This document shows, one piece after another, positions 17,682-26,651 of a stretch of 64,000 nt of DNA (position 1 is the first letter of the stretch; each line of letters begins with the position of its first letter). The translations under genes were made by a program, and so were the position numbers. Source of the stretch: Deltaproteobacteria bacterium (lineage in GTDB: Bacteria > Myxococcota_A > UBA796 > SXON01); the NCBI GenBank assembly GCA_947445035.1, contig CANFCK010000005.1, forward strand, positions 204,112 through 268,111, read 5' to 3'. The notes under the pieces were generated by a model. The model saw only the letters and a list, made by a program, of their open reading frames with translations. It did not search any database and had not been told where the DNA came from.

Positions 17682-19637
17682 CTACGGGACAACCCCCGCC
17701 ACCCCCACCGGCAGCCCCAGCCCATCCACCTCCAGAATCACCACCTGCGAAAGCACGATCTCGCCGGCACCCGGCTCGGCCTCCGCCGCCAGCGAGGGCA
17801 ACGCTTGGTTGCTGGCCCAGTCGCCGCCATAGTTGACCAGGACCACCGCCACCGCGATGGTGGTGCCGCCGCCGTCAAGCGTATTGGGCCCAAGCTCGCC
17901 CCACGGAAAAAGCCCCTCGAAGCCGTTCTCCGTGAGGCCGGTGGCGCCGGCGTCGGGAGCTGGCCCCCCCACCGAGACGTTGCCGTCGTCGAAGGCGCTG
18001 ATGGCCTGTAGCCACGCGAAATCATCAAAAGTACCGATGCCGTTGGTGAACCCGCGGAGCCCGCCCACTTCGCCCGGCTCGCCGAAGATGGTCTCCTCCG
18101 CGCCGACCGCGCCCAGCACCACGTCAAATCCTACGCCCGGCACGTCGATGGCGAGCGCGGTGTTGCTGATCGCCGCGTCGAGGCCTTCATCCAGGTCGGC
18201 GAGCACAAGCTCCTGGCCGAAGCCGGTACCGGCGCCGTAGTCGAGGTCGACGAGCACCAGGACCACGTTGTCCTCGCGCTGGAAGACGCCGTCCACACCC
18301 ACGCGGATGCCGTCGAGATCGGCGCCGAGGCGCAGCGCGTCAAGCTGGTTGTAGCCGGGGCCGTAGCTCGACGACCACGCCTGGGTCACGACCACGGCCC
18401 CCAACTCTGAGGTAACGCCGTCGATGAGCGCAGGAATCTCTGGCGGGGTCACCGAACCGGCACCGTCCACCGCCGCCGCCAAGGCGGCATGCACCCAGAG
18501 CTGGTCGAAGCGCTGGTCGGCCAGCACCTCGGTCAGCGCCCCGCGCGCGAAAACCGGCACGTCCGCGTTGGTGTGCTGCCCCCACCGCCAGGTCGTCGGC
18601 GGAATCGTCCCGGCCGGCGCGGCGCCGGTCAGCGTCAGCCCGCCGCACTCATGATCGGCGGTGACGATGAGCGTGACCTGGTGCGCGGCGGCGTCGGCCC
18701 AGCTTATTCCCGTCGCGACTGCCTGATCGAATGATACCACTTCTGGCAGCGTCAGGCCGGCGTTGCGGGAGTGGCTGCCATGGTCGATCCGCGCGCCCTC
18801 GACCACGAGGAAAAACCCGTCGGGGTCGTCGTCGAGCCAGGCCAGGGCCCGCTCGGTCATCTCCGCCAACGTCGGGGTCTCGACCTCGTAGCCCTCCGAC
18901 ACAAACAGGAACGACGTCGTTGCAAAGACGCCGAAGAGGCTGCGGCCGTCGGGAACCGCAGTCAAAAGCGCGGTGCGGGTGGTGACCACCTGGGCCGGAA
19001 GCGCCGCGAGCGTGGACTCGAACTCGTCGAAGCCGCCCCCGAGCGTCACATCGGGCAACGACGCCGCGTAGTCGAGCACGATGCCGTTGACGTCGCCCCG
19101 GTTGGGTGTGTGGGCCACAAAACTGGAGGGCGTGGCCCCGCTGAGGCGGTCGGTGGTGACCACGCCAACGGAAAGGCCCTTGCGCCGCGCGCGCTCGAGC
19201 AAGTTTTCCACCGCCAGCCCGTCGCGATCCTCCCCAACAACATCGTTCCACGTCTTGTGCCCTGTCGCAAGCGCAGTGGCGCTGGCCGCGGAGTCGGTCG
19301 TCCCTGAGAGCGAGGCGGTGCGGGCCTTGCCGTGATGAGGCAGGGTCTCCATGACCAGGGAGCCGACCGCCCCATTCGCGTACATTCCACCCGCGGCGAC
19401 GTGTTCTGGCCCCATGCCGTCGCCGATGAACAGGACCACCCCACGAAGGCCGGTGACGTCGGCGGTATCGGGGGCGGTGTCGTTGGCGGTGTCCGTGTCG
19501 TTCCCGGTCTCGCCGCTGGTGTCCTCACCGCTATCTCCGCCGGTTTCGGAGTCCCCACCGGGGTCAACGCCGAGGCCGGTCCCGGGTGTTGTGGAACAGC
19601 CGACGAGCGACACGGCGAAGAAAGTGAGCAAGCGCAT
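17682..19637 (-). CDS. Alkaline phosphatase lipoprotein
   Basis: 651 residues. The signal peptide ends at a lipobox (VSLVGC, Cys14). An Asp/Thr/Gly-rich linker (~20-62) follows, then a PhoA-fold domain: metal-binding IGDGMGPEH, nucleophile Ser116 in TTDSAASATALATGHKT, and the metal site TADHECGG. The substrate is probably phosphate monoesters at the cell surface. A ~200-residue C-terminal beta-rich extension follows the catalytic domain and is not part of minimal PhoA. Other in-frame starts upstream lack a signal peptide. No Pho box is visible. Confidence 0.9.
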   Translation of the reverse strand: MRLLTFFAVSLVGCSTTPGTGLGVDPGGDSETGGDSGEDTSGETGNDTDTANDTAPDTADVTGLRGVVLFIGDGMGPEHVAAGGMYANGAVGSLVMETLPHHGKARTASLSGTTDSAASATALATGHKTWNDVVGEDRDGLAVENLLERARRKGLSVGVVTTDRLSGATPSSFVAHTPNRGDVNGIVLDYAASLPDVTLGGGFDEFESTLAALPAQVVTTRTALLTAVPDGRSLFGVFATTSFLFVSEGYEVETPTLAEMTERALAWLDDDPDGFFLVVEGARIDHGSHSRNAGLTLPEVVSFDQAVATGISWADAAAHQVTLIVTADHECGGLTLTGAAPAGTIPPTTWRWGQHTNADVPVFARGALTEVLADQRFDQLWVHAALAAAVDGAGSVTPPEIPALIDGVTSELGAVVVTQAWSSSYGPGYNQLDALRLGADLDGIRVGVDGVFQREDNVVLVLVDLDYGAGTGFGQELVLADLDEGLDAAISNTALAIDVPGVGFDVVLGAVGAEETIFGEPGEVGGLRGFTNGIGTFDDFAWLQAISAFDDGNVSVGGPAPDAGATGLTENGFEGLFPWGELGPNTLDGGGTTIAVAVVLVNYGGDWASNQALPSLAAEAEPGAGEIVLSQVVILEVDGLGLPVGVAGVVP

Positions 19638-19658
19638 GCAACGAACTCGTGACGACTG

Positions 19659-19664
19659 AGTGTA
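19659..19664 (-). promoter_or_regulatory. -10-like element (alkaline phosphatase)
   Basis: GCTACACT: TACACT, 21 nt before ATG 19637. It has the same core as the leaderless sites but leaves a leader of about 14 nt. Confidence 0.3.
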
Positions 19665-19740
19665 GCCTGTGCGCGGCGCGGCCATCGCCCCATGCGTGCC
19701 CCGCGCGGCGACGCTACGTGCGGCGCCCCCCCGAGACCCC

Positions 19741-20043
19741 ATGCTCCTTGAGACCCGCGTCAACGACCGCCTGACCCTTTTGGTGGACTGCGAAAACAGT
19801 GGTGGCGTCGAAAAGAACGCGTTGACCGCCAATGCCCACCCGGACAAAATCCTCGACAGCGCGATTGCGATCATCCGCGGCGCCGCCGTTCGTTTCGGCG
19901 AGGGCCTGTCGCTTGAGGGCCAGCCGGCGCCGGTGATGCTCGAGGTCGAGTTCGGGGTGAAGGTCGATGCCAACGCCGTGGTTTCTTTGGCGCGACGACC
20001 GGACGAGGCGCACTTCAGGGTGAAACTACGGTGGGACGGCTAA
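19741..20043 (+). CDS. Small Trypco1-like (CU044_2847-type) protein
   Basis: 100 residues, ATG 19741. The C-terminal half (PVMLEVEFGVKVDANAVVSL followed by EAHFRVKLRW) resembles the Trypco1 domain, a small beta-rich module often found beside trypsin-like proteases and other effectors in predicted conflict systems. I see no trypsin, NTPase or effector gene next to it; the neighbours are a phosphatase and an acyltransferase. It is an orphan member and its function is unknown. The last 18 bp overlap the convergent acyltransferase gene. Assignment is by motif memory and moderate. Confidence 0.6.
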   Translation: MLLETRVNDRLTLLVDCENSGGVEKNALTANAHPDKILDSAIAIIRGAAVRFGEGLSLEGQPAPVMLEVEFGVKVDANAVVSLARRPDEAHFRVKLRWDG

Positions 20044-20577
20044 GGGTTTTCCCATCGCTGCCGCCAGGGTCCCCTCGCCCGGCCACCACACGCCGTAGCG
20101 CACCACCACGCGGGCAAAGGGCCACGGCACCAAGAACCGATCCCACGACCGGGCGCGCCAACCGCGGGCCTCGACGTGACCGAAGACCACCGGCACGCCC
20201 TGCAGGTCGGCAAGTCGGCCGGCACCCGTCGCGACGTGCCCCGCCGGACCCCGCGGACCATCCACCGCGAAAACCGGGCATCGCCCCGCCTGCAGGGCCT
20301 CGCGCAGCGCAAACAACGCCTCGCCGCCGCCCGCAGACGAAGAGCCCCGGACCACCCCGTAGCCCAGTCGCTCCAAAACCCCCGCGACGACCGCCCCATC
20401 CCGGGACTGGCTGGCGAGGCCGACAAAGCCGCGCCCGCGGTGCAGCGCCAGCATCGGGAGCAGCTCCCCGTGCCACAGCGCCAGGACACACGCCCCTTGC
20501 GCGGGCCACGGGCTCCGCTCCACACGCCACGTCGCGGCAAGCAGGCGCACCAGGAGGCTGAGGACCGCGGAGAGCAC
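20026..20577 (-). CDS. Lysophospholipid acyltransferase-like protein (DUF374)
   Basis: 183 residues, GTG start 20577 with a -10-like element 6 nt upstream. DUF374 members are LPLAT-superfamily acyltransferases in lipid or envelope glycolipid synthesis. Seen here: the catalytic-His block LALWHGELLPML (His36), VVRGSSSAGGGEAL and VDGPRGPAGHVATGA, the DGPRGP motif being diagnostic. The N-terminal hydrophobic stretch suggests membrane association. The family is usually ~210 residues, so this is slightly short. Confidence 0.85.
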   Translation of the reverse strand: MLSAVLSLLVRLLAATWRVERSPWPAQGACVLALWHGELLPMLALHRGRGFVGLASQSRDGAVVAGVLERLGYGVVRGSSSAGGGEALFALREALQAGRCPVFAVDGPRGPAGHVATGAGRLADLQGVPVVFGHVEARGWRARSWDRFLVPWPFARVVVRYGVWWPGEGTLAAAMGKPLAVPP

Positions 20578-20583
20578 GCCGCC

Positions 20584-20589
20584 AACGTA
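20584..20589 (-). promoter_or_regulatory. -10-like element, leaderless spacing (DUF374 gene)
   Basis: GCTACGTT: TACGTT ends 6 nt before GTG 20577. It has the terminal T of the TANNNT consensus. Confidence 0.45.
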
Positions 20590-20612
20590 GCGTCAGCGGG
20601 GGCGCGCCGTGC

Positions 20613-20618
20613 TACGGA
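20613..20618 (+). promoter_or_regulatory. -10-like element, leaderless spacing
   Basis: GCTACGGA: TACGGA ends 5 nt before ATG 20624, the start that gives a lipoprotein signal. Confidence 0.3.
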
Positions 20619-20623
20619 ACGGC

Positions 20624-21298
20624 ATGCAACGCATTCTGGCAGTGGTGCTCCTGGGCGCGGGGTGTTCCACGACACACGGCATTCGGCCCATCGGGAAGGG
20701 GGCGCTCAGCGTGGACGCCTCGCTCGGGGGGCCGATCACCCAGGTCTTCGGCGCCCCGATCCCCCTCCCCTTGAGCACCATCGGCGCCACGGTTGGGGTC
20801 ACCGACTTTACCGACATCCACGCCGCTTTTCACCCGACCGCCGCCGCGATGTTCGCGGTGACCGCGTTTGACCTCGGCGCGTCGCAACAGCTCCTCGCTC
20901 CGACGGGCGCGCGGCCGCGGCTGATGGCGGATTTGACGCTCCTCGGTGCGGGCGGTGACCTTGATCCCGAGCAGCGTCCGGAGGGGGGGTTCCGCTTCTT
21001 CTTCCAGCCGTCGGTCGTGGCGTCCTGGGACTACGGCAAGGGGGGGCAGCACACCTTGTACACCGGTGTCACCGGGTTCTTCGAAGCGGCAGAGGCCTTC
21101 CACGGCCTCGGCGGCTTCATCCTCGGGAGCCGCCTTGGCGTGGGTCGCAGCCACGTCGACATCGAGCTGAAGTGGCTCAACCCCTGGGACAACAACACCC
21201 ACGTCGTCCCCGAGTTCTCCGCCCCCGGCAACCAGGGCGCGGTCACCGTGCAGTTCGGCTACGGCTTCCGCTTCGGCGGCAAGGATGGTGCAAAGTGA
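20624..21298 (+). CDS. Outer-membrane-type lipoprotein
   Basis: 224 residues. The signal peptide MQRILAVVLLGAGC ends in a lipobox (LGAGC). The rest alternates short beta strands (LSVDASLGG, TIGATVGVTDFTDIHAAF, VDIELKWL, AVTVQFGYGFRF) as in small outer-membrane barrel or barrel-like proteins. There are no catalytic motifs. Its GTGA overlap with the following hydrolase lipoprotein shows co-translation. Confidence 0.7.
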   Translation: MQRILAVVLLGAGCSTTHGIRPIGKGALSVDASLGGPITQVFGAPIPLPLSTIGATVGVTDFTDIHAAFHPTAAAMFAVTAFDLGASQQLLAPTGARPRLMADLTLLGAGGDLDPEQRPEGGFRFFFQPSVVASWDYGKGGQHTLYTGVTGFFEAAEAFHGLGGFILGSRLGVGRSHVDIELKWLNPWDNNTHVVPEFSAPGNQGAVTVQFGYGFRFGGKDGAK

Positions 21299-22137
21299 GC
21301 CTCCTTCTCCTTCTCGGCGCCTGCTACCAGCTCGACGGCTTCTTCTTCAACCCGACAGTGGTCGAGGCGTACAGCCTGGGCGGCGATGTGATCCCGACCA
21401 GCTGCCAGGAGCTGGTCTCCTTCGACGGCACCGGGGGCTCGCTCTACGGCGCCTGGGCGCACTCGCCCCTGGCTGTCGCGACTGAATGTGTCGATGCGGC
21501 ACCCGATCCCGAGGCACCGGTGATCGTGTACTTCCATGGCAACTCGGAAAACATCGATGGGTATTGGGACCAGATCGAGTTCTTCTGGCAAGGCGGCTAC
21601 GAGGTCTTCATCTTCGACTACCGCGGCTACGGACGCTCCTGGGGAGAGCCGAGCTTCGACGGCGTGATCGCCGACGGGCGGCTGGGCATCGACTACGTCA
21701 GCGAAACCACCGGGCTCGCCAGCACCGAACTCATCTACGTCGGGCTCTCGCTCGGAGGCTTTGTCTCGGTCCACAACCTCGTCGACACCCCGCCGGGAAT
21801 CCTCATCACCCAAGACATGTTCGCCAACACCCAGAAGATACTGGACGACGGCACGAAGCTGGACATGCCTTCCGGTTGGTTCTTCGAGCAGAACTACGAC
21901 AACCTCGTCCCGCTTCGGGCGATGCCGGCCGAGATTCCCTACCTCGTGACCCACGGCGACTCGGACACCTACATCCAGCCCGAGCACGCGCAGCTCGTGT
22001 TCGACGCGGCGGCGGCGACCACCAAGAAGCTGTTCTTGGTGCCCGGGGTCGACCACGCCGACACCATCGTGGACGCGCCGGAGGTCTTGCGGCCCGTGCT
22101 CGACTGTTGGATCCGCCAAGACTGCGCCGAGGAGTAG
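21295..22137 (+). CDS. Alpha/beta hydrolase lipoprotein
   Basis: 280 residues; GTG 21295 overlaps the upstream stop. The N-terminus (VSLLLLLGAC) is a minimal lipoprotein signal. The hydrolase fold is clear: oxyanion strand VIVYFHGNSENIDGY, IFDYRGYGRSWGEP, nucleophile Ser152 in VGLSLGG, acid Asp in THGDSDTYI and His in PGVDHAD. The pattern is that of BEM46/ABHD13-like serine hydrolases. The substrate is unknown; surface exposure is inferred from the lipobox. Confidence 0.85.
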   Translation: MSLLLLLGACYQLDGFFFNPTVVEAYSLGGDVIPTSCQELVSFDGTGGSLYGAWAHSPLAVATECVDAAPDPEAPVIVYFHGNSENIDGYWDQIEFFWQGGYEVFIFDYRGYGRSWGEPSFDGVIADGRLGIDYVSETTGLASTELIYVGLSLGGFVSVHNLVDTPPGILITQDMFANTQKILDDGTKLDMPSGWFFEQNYDNLVPLRAMPAEIPYLVTHGDSDTYIQPEHAQLVFDAAAATTKKLFLVPGVDHADTIVDAPEVLRPVLDCWIRQDCAEE

Positions 22138-23409
22138 GTGGCGCTCGAGCCCGGGTTGCGGATCGGCCGGTTGAGAGTGGGAAATGCGCGACCGGCGCCC
22201 GCGGGTTTCTCCGTTTTTGCGGTGGAGGGCGACGAGGCGCTGGAGCTTGTCGCGCCCAACGGCCACCTCCGTCTGCGGGCCGGCGCCAAGGCGGCGTGGA
22301 CGGAAGCGAGGGCCCGACGGGTGGCCGCCGCGGCGGTTTCGGTCCCGGAGCACGCCTGGATCGAGGTCGATGGCTGGCCTGTCTGGGTGCGTCCTCGCTC
22401 TGAGTCAATCTCGTTTGATACCCTCGATGAGCGTGCTCGTGCCTCGCTGGCAGGATGGCTACAGGCTGGCGGTGTGGACCTGGCACGCGCCACCGAGGCC
22501 GACCTCGTGGCCAACGTTGAGGGCGCGGTGCGGTACGCGCCGCTCGGGCTCGCCGAGAACCAGCTCGATCGGGAGCCCCCCGCGACGCTTGCCACGTTGC
22601 TCGGACCCCCCGGCGCGCCGGCCGAGGCTCGTGTCGCCGTCACGCGGGCTGCCCCCGCCCCCGGCCGCCTCGTGCAATCGCTGGGGCTGGCGCGCGACCT
22701 GGTACTGCCAGACACGCCGTCGCTGCTGGTGGTGGTGGCGCTCCCTCGCGGCGACGCTGGGGCCCTGGCGCGGGTTGCCAGCCGCACCGCCACCGACCTG
22801 CGGGAGGTCGAGCGCGCCGCTGAACGCGGAGCGTCATGGGTCTGGGCCGTCGTCACCGATCCCGGGCAGGCGCCTCGCTTGCGGGGCCAGGCCGAGCGCG
22901 CCGGGCTCCGCGCCGAGTTGGTGGGCACCCTGGCTCCCTCACCCGCGTTTCTGACGCCAATGGTACTGGCCGGCGTTGCGCAGGTTCCGTTTTTCCTGAC
23001 CACCGGCATCGCCGCCCTCGACTTCGCGATCATCGGCGGTCTCGGCGTCACCTCGGTGGCTTCCGCCGTCCGCGCCTTCGCACGGATTGCTCCCGCCCGG
23101 CGTGCGGCCGCGGGCGCCGGCGCCTGGGAGTCGTGGCGGCGGAGCACCCGGACAACCGGCGCGGCGCGGCGGCTCCTGGCCTTGGAGCTCCGCTTGGCGG
23201 CCGAGGTGCCGTCGGGTCCGGTCAGGGTCGATCTTGGCGAGGCCGTAGACGCTGCGTGGACGCGACTTTTTGCGGCGCTCGCGGACCCTCGCGGGCTGGC
23301 CGCCGTCGATGCCCGCCTCGCCCTTGCCGCGGAAGCCGTGGACGCCGAGTTGGCGCATCCGGATGCGGTATCGTTCGGCGCCGCGCTCAGGAAGCTGTCG
23401 TCGGGCTGA
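22138..23409 (+). CDS. Hypothetical membrane protein
   Basis: 423 residues, GTG immediately after the stop of the hydrolase gene. I do not recognise the family. The N-terminal ~250 residues are Ala/Arg/Val-rich and soluble. A hydrophobic region at about 275-320 (MVLAGVAQVPFFLTTGIAAL then FAIIGGLGVTSVASAVRAF) could form two membrane helices. The C-terminus is a charged helical segment. It is probably co-transcribed with the two envelope genes upstream and converges on the lipoprotein gene at 23423. Confidence 0.65.
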   Translation: MALEPGLRIGRLRVGNARPAPAGFSVFAVEGDEALELVAPNGHLRLRAGAKAAWTEARARRVAAAAVSVPEHAWIEVDGWPVWVRPRSESISFDTLDERARASLAGWLQAGGVDLARATEADLVANVEGAVRYAPLGLAENQLDREPPATLATLLGPPGAPAEARVAVTRAAPAPGRLVQSLGLARDLVLPDTPSLLVVVALPRGDAGALARVASRTATDLREVERAAERGASWVWAVVTDPGQAPRLRGQAERAGLRAELVGTLAPSPAFLTPMVLAGVAQVPFFLTTGIAALDFAIIGGLGVTSVASAVRAFARIAPARRAAAGAGAWESWRRSTRTTGAARRLLALELRLAAEVPSGPVRVDLGEAVDAAWTRLFAALADPRGLAAVDARLALAAEAVDAELAHPDAVSFGAALRKLSSG

Positions 23410-23422
23410 AAGCGAGCTCAGC

Positions 23423-24325
23423 TCACAGCCGGTCGACCTCCGCCGCCTCGAAGACACAATCTGCCTCATTGCCCACGGTCTCGGTCAGCGCCAGACTGTC
23501 GGTCTGGAACGTCAGTCGCCCGGTGGCACCCCAACATTGGCTCCACTGCCAAAGCGTGTCCCCGAAGCCACCGCCGGTGACCTGGGCGTCCGAACGTCCC
23601 CCGGTCCCGGGGATCCAGCGGTCCCGCACGGTCACGGTGGCCAGCTCGTCGCTGCCGTCCTCGGCGAGGTCCGAGACGGTGCGGTACTGGAAGTCACCGA
23701 GGGTGTCGGTACGGGTGTAGGCGTAGGTCCAATCGGTCGGCTCGGCGCCGTCGAGGCTCAGGTGCTCGACCAAAACCAGGAGGTCGACGCCGTCCCGGTT
23801 GTCGTAATCAACGGTGACGACCCCGCTCTCGTCCAGGCCACACCACGACGCCCAGCGGCCGTGATCCCAGACAAAGCTCCCGTCTCCGCCGACCACCGTC
23901 TCCCCCGAAAAATGGGTCCCGTACAGCACGGTCCCGTCGTCGCCCTCGGTGGGGTGGCCCAGCACGCTCCACTGATACACGCCGAACTCTCGCGACATCA
24001 AAAGCGACGCCGAAACGCCGCAGTCGCCCTCGTACGGACCCCACCGGCGGGTGTTGTCGCCCCGCTCGGTTGGCGGCAGCTCCCGCACGCGGTCGACGAG
24101 CCCCAGCGTACCGAGGACAAAGCCGTTCACTTGCGCAGCGATCACCACGGAAAGCTCGACGAGATCTGCCCGATCGCCAAGTCCCCGCGCCGCGGCGTCG
24201 GTGGTGTCGTCACCGAAACCGACGGTCTGCCGGGCTTCGTCGGGCAACGCCGCGAGGAAGTTGGCGTCGTCGTCGAAGGGCCCGTTGGTGACGGTGCCGC
24301 AGGCGAAAATGAAGAGGAGGATCAT
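23423..24325 (-). CDS. Lipoprotein, last gene of the caspase operon
   Basis: 300 residues. ATG 24325 gives MILLFIFACG, a very short lipoprotein signal with lipobox IFAC. The mature protein is acidic and beta-rich (VWDHGRWASWCGL, VVTVDYDNRDGVDLLVLVEH) with several cysteines. No family is recognised. It begins 2 bp after the caspase-barrel gene and probably works with it in the envelope. Confidence 0.7.
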   Translation of the reverse strand: MILLFIFACGTVTNGPFDDDANFLAALPDEARQTVGFGDDTTDAAARGLGDRADLVELSVVIAAQVNGFVLGTLGLVDRVRELPPTERGDNTRRWGPYEGDCGVSASLLMSREFGVYQWSVLGHPTEGDDGTVLYGTHFSGETVVGGDGSFVWDHGRWASWCGLDESGVVTVDYDNRDGVDLLVLVEHLSLDGAEPTDWTYAYTRTDTLGDFQYRTVSDLAEDGSDELATVTVRDRWIPGTGGRSDAQVTGGGFGDTLWQWSQCWGATGRLTFQTDSLALTETVGNEADCVFEAAEVDRL

Positions 24326-24327
24326 GG

Positions 24328-25914
24328 TCAAAACCGATATCCCAGTCCGAGCAGCAGCTCGGAGAAGCCCATGCCGTTGTCGCGACCGTCGACCACGTAT
24401 GGAAGGTAGTGGACCCGCAGCTGCACGTCGATCTCGAACTGCCCAGGATGGAGGCCGAGCCATCCCGCGAGCCCCGGCGCCACAGAAAAAAGCTCCTGGT
24501 CCTCGACGCCGGCATCCGGAAAACGCCGGCGCAACCAGAAGCCTTGCAGGTGCAGCCCCCCACCCGCCTGCACGATGAACTCCGGCGTCCGCCAGCCGGC
24601 CCCAACCCCGAAGGTGGCCGAGTCGAGGTCCACGTCCACCGGGTAGCCGAGGCCGTCCACGGCGAGCGTGCCCGGACCGCTCCCAGCCAAAAAGTCGATC
24701 GAAACATACTTCCCGTCGCGCCAGCCGAAGCGCCCTTCGAGCCCGGCCGTGCCGGTGGCCGGAAAGTAGGCCGCCTGAATGGTCGGGTCCGAGAAACTAC
24801 GACCTCCAGCAAGCAGATGCAGGGCCAGCTTGGGGCGTTTGGCCTCGCGAATACTCTTGTCGATCGACCCCTTGGCGACGTCGTCCTCGTACTCACCATC
24901 GCGGAAACGACTCGAATCGACGGTGACGACGGCGCGCGCTGCCAGCTGGATCTCGGCGACGGACAGGTGGGTCGGCAAGCGCTCCTGAACCAGGTAGCGC
25001 CCCGGTCGCAGCGCGATGCGTCGGTCGGCAGCCTTCACTTCCACTTGCGACACAAACATCCGTCGGTCGAGATCGAAGACCGCGAAGGTGCCGGGGTTGG
25101 TCCCCGGCAGGTGCAGGGTGCCGGTGCCGGAGCGTCCCAGCTCGGTCACCACGACCTCACCGTTGGCGCTGAGGTCCCAATCCTGGGTCGGGTGCTGGGT
25201 GCCGGACCGGGTGGCGGACGTCCGGTAAACGGTCTCGTGGTAGACGTACCGGTAGGCTTCGGAGAGGGTCACCCGCGAATCGCCGTCGTCGTCGGCCCCC
25301 CCGGACAGGCCCGACGCCAAAAAGTGGGTGAAATAGGAGCCGCCAATCTCGTCGGACTCCTGGCTCGCTTCGTCGCCGCCGCTGCTGGTGACGATGACCG
25401 AGCCGCGCGCGTCCAGCCGCTCTTGCAGGTCAAAGGCGAAGGTCGGCGCCCGGGTACCGCCTTTGCGCCGGGTCATGCTCCCCGATTGGCACGCATCCAC
25501 GAACGCGACCCGAACGTCGGCGCCGCTCTTGTCCAAAAGCGCCGTCAGCTCCGCCCAGGTGATGCTGGTGCGACCCAGGTGCAACGCCGTCTCGTCGGCG
25601 TGCCCCGAGTAGAAGAAGTACAGCACCGTCTGATCGCCATTCTGCTTGGCGCCAGCGATGGACCCCTGGATTTCGGTCATCGTACGAAGCACGTCGGTGC
25701 GACTCTTGCCATACAGCGACCGGGTGTTCAACAGCGAAACGCCGCCAAGTTCGGTAAGCACACCCTGCATCTTTCTCGCGTCCTGCTCTGCGAAGTAGAG
25801 CGCGTCGTCGCCGACGGCGCCTTCGTTGTTGCCAACGACCACGGCGAAGCGCTGCACGTCGGCATGCGCGAGCGTCGTCGAAAGGCTGAGGGTGAGGGCG
25901 AGCGCGCCGATCAA
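24328..25914 (-). CDS. Caspase-like peptidase fused to probable outer-membrane barrel
   Basis: 528 residues. TTG 25914 overlaps the upstream stop (TTGA) and yields a signal peptide (LIGALALTLSLSTTLAHA). A peptidase C14 domain follows (~20-245): FAVVVGNNEG, catalytic His105 in FFYSGHADET and Cys142 in VAFVDACQSG. A PEGA-like/beta linker spans ~255-345. The last ~165 residues alternate beta strands (KLALHLLAGG, KYVSIDFLAGSG, FGVGAGWRTPEFIVQAGG, FEIDVQLRVHYLPY, ELLLGLGYRF) and end in Phe, the classic C-terminal signal of outer-membrane barrels. Both catalytic residues are intact. Periplasmic or surface location is inferred. Confidence 0.85.
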   Translation of the reverse strand: MIGALALTLSLSTTLAHADVQRFAVVVGNNEGAVGDDALYFAEQDARKMQGVLTELGGVSLLNTRSLYGKSRTDVLRTMTEIQGSIAGAKQNGDQTVLYFFYSGHADETALHLGRTSITWAELTALLDKSGADVRVAFVDACQSGSMTRRKGGTRAPTFAFDLQERLDARGSVIVTSSGGDEASQESDEIGGSYFTHFLASGLSGGADDDGDSRVTLSEAYRYVYHETVYRTSATRSGTQHPTQDWDLSANGEVVVTELGRSGTGTLHLPGTNPGTFAVFDLDRRMFVSQVEVKAADRRIALRPGRYLVQERLPTHLSVAEIQLAARAVVTVDSSRFRDGEYEDDVAKGSIDKSIREAKRPKLALHLLAGGRSFSDPTIQAAYFPATGTAGLEGRFGWRDGKYVSIDFLAGSGPGTLAVDGLGYPVDVDLDSATFGVGAGWRTPEFIVQAGGGLHLQGFWLRRRFPDAGVEDQELFSVAPGLAGWLGLHPGQFEIDVQLRVHYLPYVVDGRDNGMGFSELLLGLGYRF

Positions 25915-26651
25915 GGTTTGTCCAACACCAGGATCGCGATGTCCGGGCGAGCGGCGCCCAAGGCGACCACACCGTCGACCCCCGAGGCCTCGTAGGCGGC
26001 GCTCACCTCGGCACGGACCCCATCGGCGTCGACGCCAGAGAAACTCGCGACGAAGATCTCCGGGCCTGGGGCGTCGTCCAGCTGGATGCTCCCGTCCAGG
26101 AGCTGGCGTTCGCCAGGGGTGATGGCGAACGGGATGCTGCCCTCTTCTGGCCAGTACGTCTGCACCGTCCCGGTGCCATCCACGCCGACCAGAACCAGCG
26201 TGTCGTAAACACCGGCGCGGTAGCTGAACCGGAGCCGATCCCCCGCGCGCACGTCCACGTCCTCGGCGCCCTCGAAGGTCTGCCCGTCGCGGAGCACGGC
26301 AAAACCAAGCTCGGTGTCCCCTTTGACGCGGATGCCGTTGCGGGGGGGCGGCTTGACGATCAGCAGCAGCGCAGCCGCCAGCGCAAGGCCACCGGCGAGC
26401 CAAGGCGCGACTCTCCGAAACAGCGACACCACCTGCCCGGGAGGAGGGGTTGGTGCGTCGTCCGAGATTCGTTCGGCGCGGGCGCGGAGGGCGGCGATGT
26501 CCAGCGGCGGAGGCTGCGTGGATGCCACTTCGGCGCGCCAGGACAGGGTCGCGGGATGTTCCGCGAGTGACGGAGGCAGCGGGGCCTCCCCAGCGAGGTC
26601 GCGCCCGATCCCCAGCCGCGAAGGCCGACTCCCATCGTTGAGCCGACTCAT
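25911..26651 (-). CDS. DUF4384-like single-pass membrane protein, possible anti-sigma
   Basis: 246 residues. A ~80-residue cytoplasmic N-terminus leads to one membrane helix (VAPWLAGGLALAAALLLIV, ~80-100), then a periplasmic DUF4384-like beta domain (GDRLRFSYRAGVYDTLVLV, GTVQTYWPEEGSIPF). DUF4384 is commonly linked to caspase domains. The gene sits between an ECF sigma factor and the caspase, with ATGA and TTGA overlaps. By position and topology it could be an anti-sigma factor, but no zinc-binding anti-sigma motif is visible, so that is inference. Confidence 0.75.
   Translation of the reverse strand: MSRLNDGSRPSRLGIGRDLAGEAPLPPSLAEHPATLSWRAEVASTQPPPLDIAALRARAERISDDAPTPPPGQVVSLFRRVAPWLAGGLALAAALLLIVKPPPRNGIRVKGDTELGFAVLRDGQTFEGAEDVDVRAGDRLRFSYRAGVYDTLVLVGVDGTGTVQTYWPEEGSIPFAITPGERQLLDGSIQLDDAPGPEIFVASFSGVDADGVRAEVSAAYEASGVDGVVALGAARPDIAILVLDKP

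Noticed and set aside
17682..19637. Pho box ahead of the alkaline phosphatase
   Set aside because: No pair of CTGTCAT-like repeats found in the 103-bp upstream gap.
24409..25995. 528-codon plus-strand frame
   Set aside because: Antisense to the caspase-barrel gene; no domain seen.
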